Positions 10,776 to 17,210 of a DNA stretch of 28,528 nucleotides are shown here, piece after piece. Below the pieces are notes generated by a model. It was not told where the DNA came from. It saw only the letters and a list, made by a program, of their open reading frames with translations, and made no database searches. This stretch comes from an uncultured Pseudomonas sp. (GTDB lineage: Bacteria; Pseudomonadota; Gammaproteobacteria; Pseudomonadales; Pseudomonadaceae). A program made the position numbers and the translations under genes. The stretch lies in assembly GCA_946886875.1 (NCBI GenBank), contig CAMPJN010000005.1, forward strand, positions 1-28,528, given 5' to 3'. Numbering within the stretch: the stretch's first letter is position 1; the number at the start of each line of letters is the position of its first letter.

Positions 10776-11062
10776 ATGGTTCAGGCATATCCGCAAAATT
10801 TTGCGGGGTGGCGATGGCTAAGCCTTGTCCACCGCTGGTGGCCCAGATGGTGGACAAGCCGGAACGCGGCGAGTTTTCAACGGTGGCCATCTCGGCTAAA
10901 GCCCCTCCCACGGCCCGCAGTCCTGGAGCCAGAATGCAATCCGGGAAAGACTGGTGCGGTCGATATCGCTCCCCCGGATTTCATCCGGGCGTCAGCCAGC
11001 AGCTACAGCCAAACCCACCCAACCAACGCCTGCTAGACTGCGCACCCCCACAAGGAGGTCGC
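10776..11062. repeat. REP-rich spacer with at least four different palindromic elements
   Basis: This 287-bp gap has no gene I can support. It holds CCGCAAAATTTTGCGG (a perfect 16-bp palindrome, 10791-10806), a hairpin with 10-bp arms CTTGTCCACC/GGTGGACAAG (10824-10858), a half copy of the CGGCTAAAGCCCCTCCCAC element (10892-10911) and a degenerate GTAGCCCGGATG-type REP (10924-10995). The AAGGAGG ribosome-binding site of the next gene follows near 11052. Confidence 0.7.
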
Positions 11063-11821
11063 ATGTCGCTGCATTTACGTTTGTTGCTGCCGGCCCTGGG
11101 CTTGGCGGCGGGTTTTGCCCTGGGCTTTATTCAACCGCTGGGGCTGCTGATCGGCGCTGGCTTTATCGTTCTGGTGCTGTTCGCCCCGCCTTATCTACCC
11201 CGTGCGCTCTGGTGCGTTTTGGTATTGCTGGCCGGCATCGCCTTTGCCGCCCATCTGCTGCCGGGGTTCAGCCCTTGGCCGCTATGGCCCGCGCGACAGA
11301 TCAGCAGCGATGCCGCGCCTTATGCCCTGCGCCTGTCCTGGGACAAGTTGCTGGTTGGTCTGACACTGCTGGCCTGGTGGCTGGGGCAAGCCCATGCAGC
11401 CGACCGACGCCCCCTGCTAGCCGGCGCAGCGGCCCTGACTACCTTGATCGCTGTGCCGCTGCTGGCACTGGCGATAGATGTGGTGGATTGGCAACCGAAA
11501 TGGCCGGACGGCCTGTGGTTATGGTTGGCGGTCAATCTGGGAGTCGCGGTATTGGCCGAGGAACTGTTGTTTCGCGGCCTGCTGCAAACGCGGCTGATCG
11601 CCTGGCTCGGGGTTTACCCGGGAATATTGCTGACGGCGCTGTTGTTCGGCGCCGCCCATATCCCCTTCAGCCCCCTCTTCGCCTTGGTAGCGGGTGTTGC
11701 GGGTCTGGGTTACGGCCTGTTATTTCACTACAGCGGTCGGCTGAGTCTGGCGATCGCCTTGCACCTGGCGGTCAATGTGTTGCATCTGCTGTTACTGAGC
11801 TATCCGTTGCGCCTGCAGTGA
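11063..11821 (+). CDS. CPBP-family intramembrane metalloprotease
   Basis: A 252-residue, multi-pass membrane protein with about seven hydrophobic segments. It has the three CPBP (CAAX protease and bacteriocin-processing, Abi) motifs: E166-E167-x3-R171 in AEELLFRGLLQTR, F195-x3-H199 in LFGAAHIPF, and H234-x3-N238 in HLAVNVLH. These are the metal-binding and catalytic residues of intramembrane CAAX-type proteases, and all are intact, so it is probably an active glutamic/metalloprotease-like membrane enzyme. The substrate is unknown. The ATG at 11063 is fixed by AAGGAGG 4 nt upstream; longer open frames upstream run through REP sequence. Its last 50 bp overlap the end of the convergent solute-binding protein gene. 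Confidence 0.9.
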   Translation: MSLHLRLLLPALGLAAGFALGFIQPLGLLIGAGFIVLVLFAPPYLPRALWCVLVLLAGIAFAAHLLPGFSPWPLWPARQISSDAAPYALRLSWDKLLVGLTLLAWWLGQAHAADRRPLLAGAAALTTLIAVPLLALAIDVVDWQPKWPDGLWLWLAVNLGVAVLAEELLFRGLLQTRLIAWLGVYPGILLTALLFGAAHIPFSPLFALVAGVAGLGYGLLFHYSGRLSLAIALHLAVNVLHLLLLSYPLRLQ

Positions 11822-12605
11822 TGGTGATATGGAAGGGTTCGAAGATCGCCGCCATCTGCCCATTGGCGCGCAGTCGTTCGAGCATATCGGCGAACTCGGC
11901 GGGGCTGATAGCGGCGCCGGGCCGTATCAGCGCCTTGTGGCGATAACTCTGATCGACCCGATCGGATATCAGCAGCTTCCCTGCATACTGCTGATGACGC
12001 TGCAGAAAATCATCGATGAAAGAGCGAGTCACTGCGGCGACATCCACTCGATTGTGCAACACCATCAACAGGTTGCTGTCATGCGAGTAAGTCAGGGTGG
12101 CGTTGAAATTCTTGCGCAGCACCTCGGGCGTGGCGTTGAAACCGGCGAAGGCATAGTGATAGCCGTTGAACAAGGCCAGGCGCTTGTTGGTTAACTGCTC
12201 GAAATAGCCCTGATCGCGCTCGCTATCGCTGCGGGCCACGAACACCTCAGAGTCCTCGAGGCCCATGTCGACGACTTCATGCTCGATACCCTGCCAGCCC
12301 CAGGCGGGATTTTCGAACCAGGCCATATCGTTGCGCCCTTCCTTGAAGTCGGAGAAACGCCGTGGAATAGCCGTGGGGCGGTTGATGAACAGATAGTCAT
12401 CCTGCAACTGGTTCAAGGCATCGAGCAATTGCGGCAACAAGCCTGGATGCAGTGATTGTTCGCTCTTGACCACATAGGGCGGGAAATACGCCGCCCCAAC
12501 CGTCACCACTTGCTGGGCCGCTGCCTGTCCGGCCGCCAAGCCGGCTAGCGACATTGCGACCCCTCGGAACATAAGGCGCATAAACAATGGCATACGATCT
12601 AACAT
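11772..12605 (-). CDS. Periplasmic solute-binding protein, orphan (tandem copy 1)
   Basis: A 277-residue secreted protein of the extracellular solute-binding (SBP_bac_3-like) fold. The signal peptide (MRLMFRGVAMSLAGLAAGQAAA) ends at AAA before QQVVTVGAAYFPPYVVK. It is clearly paralogous to the next gene: both share FPPYVVK, the WGW-x5-EHE segment, a VFVAR strand, GYHY-x-FAGFN, LTYSHDSNL and RVDQ. The start at 12605 has only AGGG close upstream; ATG 12593 is an alternative. There is no permease or ATPase gene nearby. The 3' end overlaps the CPBP gene by 50 bp in convergent orientation. The ligand is unknown; its place next to atuR might be chance. Confidence 0.82.
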   Translation of the reverse strand: MLDRMPLFMRLMFRGVAMSLAGLAAGQAAAQQVVTVGAAYFPPYVVKSEQSLHPGLLPQLLDALNQLQDDYLFINRPTAIPRRFSDFKEGRNDMAWFENPAWGWQGIEHEVVDMGLEDSEVFVARSDSERDQGYFEQLTNKRLALFNGYHYAFAGFNATPEVLRKNFNATLTYSHDSNLLMVLHNRVDVAAVTRSFIDDFLQRHQQYAGKLLISDRVDQSYRHKALIRPGAAISPAEFADMLERLRANGQMAAIFEPFHITITAGATDSSVTADATH

Positions 12606-12662
12606 CCCTATCGATATGTAAGCACAAGCCTAACTCAGTAAAAGTTGACCGAACAGAAAACT

Positions 12663-13451
12663 TTATTCGCCGCCAACTGTCGCCGTGGCGCGCACATGGT
12701 AGCGCCCGAGCAGGTCGTCCAAGCTGCCGTCCTTGTTGAGATCCTGCAGCAGCGCGGCGAATCGCTGCCCGTTAAGCGGTGCCTGCGGACGAAACAGCGC
12801 CTGGTGCTGATAAACCTGATCGACGCGCTCCGAGACCAGCAGCGCCGAACGCAACTCGGGGTTGCGGTCCTGATAAATCTCCAGATACGAGCGGGTTATC
12901 ACCGCGATATCCGCACGGCCGCGCAGAAGCATGGTCAGGTTGCTGTCGTGGGAATAGGTCAGTACCGCGCCCAACTCATCGCGCAGATATTGCTGGTCCG
13001 AATTGAAGCCGGCAAAACCATAGTGGTAACCGGTGTACAAGGCCAGGCGCTTGCCTTCGATCTGATCGAAATATTCCTGCCCGCGCCCCGGTTCGGCCCG
13101 CGCGACAAACACTTCGGCATCTTCGATATGCAGGTCCAGCGCCTCATGTTCGGTATCCTCCCAGCCCCATTGCGGCGACTCGAAAAGGATCATATCGAAC
13201 CTGCTGCTTTGCAGATCGCGGTAACGCCGGGTGACCGAGGTCGGGAGCAAGACGAACTGGTAGTGGCGCTGCAGATTATTCAGCGCCGTCAACAATTCCG
13301 GGACCAAACCTGCGGGCTGTGGGCTCTCGGGCTTGACCACATAAGGCGGGAAGTCATACACGCCGACGCGCACCAATTGCTCGGCGAACACCTGCGAAGA
13401 AACAAGGAAGAGGCCGAGCGCAATCAGCCAGCCGTTGAATAGCACGCGCAA
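12663..13451 (-). CDS. Periplasmic solute-binding protein, orphan (tandem copy 2)
   Basis: A 262-residue paralogue of the gene downstream, with the same motif order (YDFPPYVVK, FESPQWGWEDTEHEA, EVFVARAE, TGYHYGFAGFNSD, LTYSHDSNL, VSERVDQVYQHQALFRP). I choose the TTG at 13451 as start because AAGGAG lies 6 nt upstream and the protein then opens with a clean signal peptide (RVLFNGWLIALGLFLVSSQVFA, site at VFA before EQLV). The ATG at 13529 would add 26 residues and has no ribosome-binding site. It lies 57 bp upstream of copy 1 and probably shares its transcript. Its role is unknown. Confidence 0.82.
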   Translation of the reverse strand: MRVLFNGWLIALGLFLVSSQVFAEQLVRVGVYDFPPYVVKPESPQPAGLVPELLTALNNLQRHYQFVLLPTSVTRRYRDLQSSRFDMILFESPQWGWEDTEHEALDLHIEDAEVFVARAEPGRGQEYFDQIEGKRLALYTGYHYGFAGFNSDQQYLRDELGAVLTYSHDSNLTMLLRGRADIAVITRSYLEIYQDRNPELRSALLVSERVDQVYQHQALFRPQAPLNGQRFAALLQDLNKDGSLDDLLGRYHVRATATVGGE

Positions 13452-13563
13452 GCGATACTCCTTTTCACTAACACAGCGCCGTTGTCGGCTCCCTGTGATG
13501 ACAGAGCGAAAGGTTCCATATCGCGCCATTGGTAACGAACAATAAGAGACTAGCCGATTATCT

Positions 13564-14187
13564 TCAAACTTCCTTTAGCACCAACGAAAGCGCCTGTTCG
13601 GCCAATTGATCCAAACTCATCGGGCCTTCGGGGCGAAACCAGGTATTGGTCCAGCTCAAAGCGCCGGTAAGGAAACGCCGCAGAATGAACGGGTCGGCAT
13701 TGAAATACCCTGCCGCCTTGGCCTCGCTCAACACATCCAACCAGAGCTGTTCGTAGGTGTCGCGCAACTCCAGGATGAATTGCTGGCTGGCCTGGGATAG
13801 CGAACGCCATTCGTACACCAGCACGGCCATGGCCTCGCCGGTACCGCCCATGATCGATTGCAACTCGCAACGGATCAACGCCAGCACCCGCTCGCGCAGA
13901 GTCGTCGCTTCGGCCAACGAAGCCCGCATCAAAGCAGTGTTATAGCGGATGGTTTCTTCCATCACCGAACGGAGAATTTCGTCTTTGCTTTTGAAGTGAT
14001 GAAAGATGCTGCCTGACTGAATCCCCACCGCACTGGCCAGATCGCGAACCGTGGTGCGTTCGTAACCTTTGCTGCGAAACAGATGCGCGGCAGTTTGCAG
14101 CAGCTTGCCTCGCGCGCTATCCGGATCGGTCACCTGACCGCCGGCTACCAGTTCGCGCATCACTGCCTGGGCTTGTTGATCATCCAC
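13564..14187 (-). CDS. atuR: TetR-family repressor of the atu cluster
   Basis: A 207-residue TetR-family repressor. The N-terminal helix-turn-helix is ARGKLLQTAAHLFRSKGYER, then TTVRDLASAVGIQSGSIFHHFKSKDEIL (about 45-72), with the FHHFKSK end typical of the family. The C-terminal part is the ligand domain. In P. aeruginosa AtuR represses atuABCDEFGH and is released by pathway metabolites. The start is GTG at 14187 with GGAG about 10 nt upstream; the in-frame ATG at 14160 is a shorter alternative. It is divergent from atuA, the classic arrangement for an autoregulated local repressor, and three operator-like palindromes occupy the shared intergenic region. The position and family make the assignment firm. 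Confidence 0.92.
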   Translation of the reverse strand: MDDQQAQAVMRELVAGGQVTDPDSARGKLLQTAAHLFRSKGYERTTVRDLASAVGIQSGSIFHHFKSKDEILRSVMEETIRYNTALMRASLAEATTLRERVLALIRCELQSIMGGTGEAMAVLVYEWRSLSQASQQFILELRDTYEQLWLDVLSEAKAAGYFNADPFILRRFLTGALSWTNTWFRPEGPMSLDQLAEQALSLVLKEV

Positions 14188-14265
14188 GCTTAATAATCTC
14201 CAACTTCTCTTATTGCTCGGATCAAGTCGAATACTTTGGCGGCTATCGCCGACACGGCCGTCTTG

Positions 14266-14279
14266 CCCAAGTGCTTGGG
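14266..14279. promoter_or_regulatory. AtuR operator-like palindrome 1
   Basis: CCCAAGTGCTTGGG is a perfect 14-bp palindrome containing the core CAAGTGCTTG, one base different from the CAAGCGCTTG core of site 3. It is 79 bp upstream of atuR and 146 bp upstream of atuA. It is a plausible site for atuR autoregulation; binding is inferred. Confidence 0.55.
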
Positions 14280-14310
14280 TTTATTGACGAAATTTATGCT
14301 GCGCAAGCCA

Positions 14311-14328
14311 CCCAAGCAAGCGCTCGGG
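14311..14328. promoter_or_regulatory. AtuR operator-like palindrome 2
   Basis: CCCAAGCAAGCGCTCGGG is identical at 15 of 18 positions to the reverse complement of site 3. It sits midway between atuR and atuA. In P. aeruginosa AtuR is reported to bind two inverted repeats in this intergenic region; sites 2 and 3 are the likely equivalents. Confidence 0.65.
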
Positions 14329-14366
14329 CCAGCTCCTTCGAGAAAGATTCATTCGAGGGCTTTTCA

Positions 14367-14384
14367 ACCAAGCGCTTGCTTGGT
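14367..14384. promoter_or_regulatory. AtuR operator-like palindrome 3
   Basis: ACCAAGCGCTTGCTTGGT has ACCAAG/CTTGGT outer arms and a nested CAAGCGCTTG palindrome. It lies 40 bp upstream of the atuA ATG, close to where repressor would block the atuA promoter. Its centre is 56 bp from the centre of site 2, in opposite orientation. Confidence 0.7.
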
Positions 14385-14424
14385 AGCCTTCGATTCATCT
14401 TACCCCGTGCCGCAGATCCTTTAC

Positions 14425-16212
14425 ATGACTAAAACCGTACGCATTGGCTGCGCCTCCGCCTTCTGGGGCGATACCTCCACCGCCGCTGCCCAGTTGGTAC
14501 GGGGTTGCGAATTGGATTACCTGGTATTCGACTACCTGGCCGAAGTGACCATGTCGATCATGGCTGGCGCCAGAATGAAGAAGCCCGACGCCGGCTACGC
14601 CACCGACTTCGTCGAGGTATTGACGCCGTTGCTGCAGGACATCGCCGCCAAAGGCACCCGCGTGATCAGCAATGCCGGCGGGGTCAACCCCAGCGCCTGC
14701 GCCGCCGCGCTGGCGGCCGCCTGCGAACAGGCTGGCGTGCAACTGAAGATCGCCGTGCTGCACGGCGACAATCTGCAGCCCAAGCTCGGCGAGCTGGGTA
14801 AAGCCGGCGCAGTGGAGATGTTCAGCGGCGCGGCGTTACCGCCGTTCTGCGTTTCGGTGAATGCCTACCTGGGCGCGCCGGGAATCGTCGAAGCCCTGCG
14901 ATTGGGCGCGGATATCGTGATCACCGGGCGGGTGGTCGACAGCGCAGTGGTCAGCGCCGCCCTGATGCATGAATTCGACTGGGCCTGGAGCGATTACGAC
15001 CGTTTGGCCCAAGCCGCCCTGGCCGGACATATCATCGAATGCGGTGCGCAGTGCACTGGCGGTAATTTCACCGACTGGGAAAGCGTGCCGGACTACGAAC
15101 ATATCGGCTTCCCGGTGGTGGAAGTCGCCGCCGACGGCAGCTTTGTGGTGAGCAAACCAGAAGGTTCCGGCGGGTTGGTCACGCCTTTCACCGTCGGTGA
15201 GCAAATGCTTTACGAGATCGGCGATCCACGGGCCTATTTTTTGCCCGATGTGGTCTGCGATTTCACTCAAGTCGAGCTGCGCCAGGTCGGCGATAACCGC
15301 GTCGAACTTAAAGGCGCCCGCGGCCTGCCGCCCACCGAACAGTACAAAGTCAGTGCCACCTACCCCGATGGCTTTCGTTGTACCGCCAGTTGCCTGATGG
15401 CAGGAATAGACGCGGTACGCAAAGCCCAGCGGGTCAGCCAGGCGATTATCGGCAAGACCGAGGAGCTGTTCGCCGAACGCGGCTGGGGGCCTTATAAAGA
15501 GGTGAATATCGAGCTGCTCGGCGCCGAGGCGACCTATGGCCCCCATGGCTTGCGCGCGGATACCCGCGAAGTGGTGATCAAGATCGCCGTGCGTCATGCG
15601 AAGAAAGAAGCGCTGATCCTGTTCTCCCGCGAGATCGCCCAGGCCGCCACCGGCATGGCGCCGGGTCTGACCGGCATCGTCGGCGGCCGCCCGACGGTTT
15701 ACCCGGTGATCCGCCTGTTCTCCTTCCTCGCCGACAAAAGCCATTGCACGCTGGAGGTGGAACTGGACGGCCAGCGCAGCCCGGTAAGCCTGCCGCAACT
15801 CGATGCCTTCGACCCCAGCCAGGTCGCAAGCGCCCCGCCCTTCCCCAGTGCTGACGGGCAAGCAGATGCCGTGGTGCCGCTGATCAAGCTGGCCGTGGCC
15901 CGCTCCGGCGACAAGGGCAACCACAGCAATATCGGCGTTATGGCCAGAGCACCGGAATACCTGCCCTGGATTGCCGCCGCGCTCAGCGAAGCGGCCGTTG
16001 CCGAATGGATGCGGCACACCCTCGACCCGCAGAACGGCAAGGTCAGTCGCTGGTATCTGCCGGGCAGCCACAGTTTGAATTTCCTGCTGGAAAACGCCTT
16101 GGGCGGTGGCGGCGTCGCCAGCCTGCGCATCGACCCGCAGGGCAAGGCCTTCGCCCAGCAATTATTGGAATTCCCGGTGCCGGTGCCCAAGGCGTTGGCA
16201 AATACCCTGTAG
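14425..16212 (+). CDS. atuA: AtuA, acyclic terpene utilisation protein
   Basis: A 595-residue cytoplasmic protein of the AtuA family (acyclic terpene utilisation N-terminal domain, formerly DUF1446, about residues 1-440, followed by a small C-terminal AtuA-like domain about 480-590). The N-terminus [15 protein letters not shown] and the segment [22 protein letters not shown] are family landmarks. AtuA is the first gene of the atu operon and is required for growth on citronellol/citronellate in P. aeruginosa, but its reaction is unknown. The ATG at 14425 is chosen because homology begins there; the open frame extends to 14236 through the operator region. No good ribosome-binding site is visible. 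The stop codon TAG lies inside the REP element that follows. Confidence 0.93.
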   Translation: MTKTVRIGCASAFWGDTSTAAAQLVRGCELDYLVFDYLAEVTMSIMAGARMKKPDAGYATDFVEVLTPLLQDIAAKGTRVISNAGGVNPSACAAALAAACEQAGVQLKIAVLHGDNLQPKLGELGKAGAVEMFSGAALPPFCVSVNAYLGAPGIVEALRLGADIVITGRVVDSAVVSAALMHEFDWAWSDYDRLAQAALAGHIIECGAQCTGGNFTDWESVPDYEHIGFPVVEVAADGSFVVSKPEGSGGLVTPFTVGEQMLYEIGDPRAYFLPDVVCDFTQVELRQVGDNRVELKGARGLPPTEQYKVSATYPDGFRCTASCLMAGIDAVRKAQRVSQAIIGKTEELFAERGWGPYKEVNIELLGAEATYGPHGLRADTREVVIKIAVRHAKKEALILFSREIAQAATGMAPGLTGIVGGRPTVYPVIRLFSFLADKSHCTLEVELDGQRSPVSLPQLDAFDPSQVASAPPFPSADGQADAVVPLIKLAVARSGDKGNHSNIGVMARAPEYLPWIAAALSEAAVAEWMRHTLDPQNGKVSRWYLPGSHSLNFLLENALGGGGVASLRIDPQGKAFAQQLLEFPVPVPKALANTL

Positions 16213-16288
16213 GAGCCAGCTTGCTGGCGATCATTAACGCAGCAAAGACATCGCCGGAACGCCGGACCGCAGCAAGCTCGCTCCTACA
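16209..16288. repeat. REP pair between atuA and atuB (GTAGGAGCCAGC family)
   Basis: Starts GTAGGAGCCAGCTTGCTGG and ends CAGCAAGCTCGCTCCTACA in inverted orientation, about 40 nt apart. This is the common Pseudomonas GTAGGAGC REP arrangement. The TAG stop of atuA is part of the repeat. A half copy occurs at 20163-20187 between atuD and atuE. Confidence 0.85.
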
Positions 16289-16330
16289 AGAGCAACAGGC
16301 GATGCCCAAGAGAGCCGAAGGACAACATCC

Positions 16331-17206
16331 ATGAGCTACGACTCGATCTTCAAACCCGACCTGTTTACCGGCCAGACCATTCTGGTCACCGGCGGCGGCA
16401 GCGGCATCGGCCGTTGCACCGCCCATGAGCTGGCCGCCCTGGGCGCCCATGTGGTGCTGGTCGGGCGCAAGCTGGAAAAGCTCCAGGCCACCTGCGAGGA
16501 AATCCGCGAGGACGGCGGCAGCGCCAGCCTGCAGGTCTGCGATATCCGCGACGAGGAATCGGTCAAGGCCATGGTCAAGGCGGTGCTCGAGGAGCGTGGA
16601 CAGATCCACCACCTGGTCAACAACGCCGGCGGCCAGTACCCCTCGCCGCTCGCCTCGATCAACCAAAAAGGCTTCGAGACCGTGGTGCGCACCAACCTGG
16701 TCGGCGGTTTTCTGGTCGCCCGCGAGGTGTTCAACCAGAGCATGAGCAAGACTGGTGGCAGCATCGTCAATATGCTCGCCGATATGTGGGGCGGCATGCC
16801 CGGCATGGGCCACTCCGGGGCGGCTCGTGCGGGCATGGAGAACTTCACCAAAACCGCCGCCGTCGAGTGGGGCTATGCCGGGGTGCGGGTCAATGCCGTG
16901 GCGCCGGGATGGATCGCTTCCAGCGGCATGGACACCTACGAAGGCGCGTTCAAGGCGGTGATACCGACCCTGCGCGAACACGTGCCACTGAAACGCATCG
17001 GCAGCGAGTCGGAAGTCTCCGCAGCCATCGTCTTCCTGTTGTCGCCCGGCGCCGCCTTTATCAGCGGCAACACGGTACGCATCGACGGCGGCGCCAGCCA
17101 AGGCAGCCGCGCCTTCCCGCTGTTCAAGGCCAAGCCGGGGCAGAGCCTGGCCTACAACGGCTTCCATCGCGCCTACCTGCCCGATGTGCTCAAGGATCAG
17201 GAGTAA
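16331..17206 (+). CDS. atuB: AtuB, short-chain dehydrogenase/reductase-fold protein
   Basis: A 291-residue SDR-fold protein. The cofactor motif TGGGSGIG is at 20-27, NNAG at 97-100, and R46 after the second strand suggests NADP(H). The catalytic Tyr-x3-Lys is not present: the aligned HSGAARAGM segment (161-169) has S162 and R166 at those places. The same HSGAARAG pattern occurs in peroxisomal trans-2-enoyl-CoA reductase (PECR), which it resembles over the C-terminal half, so a CoA-ester reduction may fit better than alcohol oxidation. In the literature AtuB is a putative terpenol/terpenal dehydrogenase. AAGGA lies 8 nt upstream of the ATG. The next gene starts 4 nt after its stop. Confidence 0.9.
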   Translation: MSYDSIFKPDLFTGQTILVTGGGSGIGRCTAHELAALGAHVVLVGRKLEKLQATCEEIREDGGSASLQVCDIRDEESVKAMVKAVLEERGQIHHLVNNAGGQYPSPLASINQKGFETVVRTNLVGGFLVAREVFNQSMSKTGGSIVNMLADMWGGMPGMGHSGAARAGMENFTKTAAVEWGYAGVRVNAVAPGWIASSGMDTYEGAFKAVIPTLREHVPLKRIGSESEVSAAIVFLLSPGAAFISGNTVRIDGGASQGSRAFPLFKAKPGQSLAYNGFHRAYLPDVLKDQE

Positions 17207-17210
17207 GGTT

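Noticed and set aside
10691..11062. 124-residue N-terminal extension of the CPBP protein
   Set aside because: It overlaps the lipoprotein gene and the REP cluster; AAGGAGG before 11063 marks the true start.
14284..14312. TTGACG as a -35 box for atuA
   Set aside because: No -10-like hexamer lies 16-18 nt downstream, so I do not call a promoter there.
14236..14424. 63-residue N-terminal extension of AtuA
   Set aside because: It runs through all three operator-like palindromes and has no family similarity; the ATG at 14425 begins the conserved sequence.
14836..16161. 441-codon open frame on the minus strand over atuA
   Set aside because: Antisense shadow of the conserved AtuA protein, with no domain pattern of its own.
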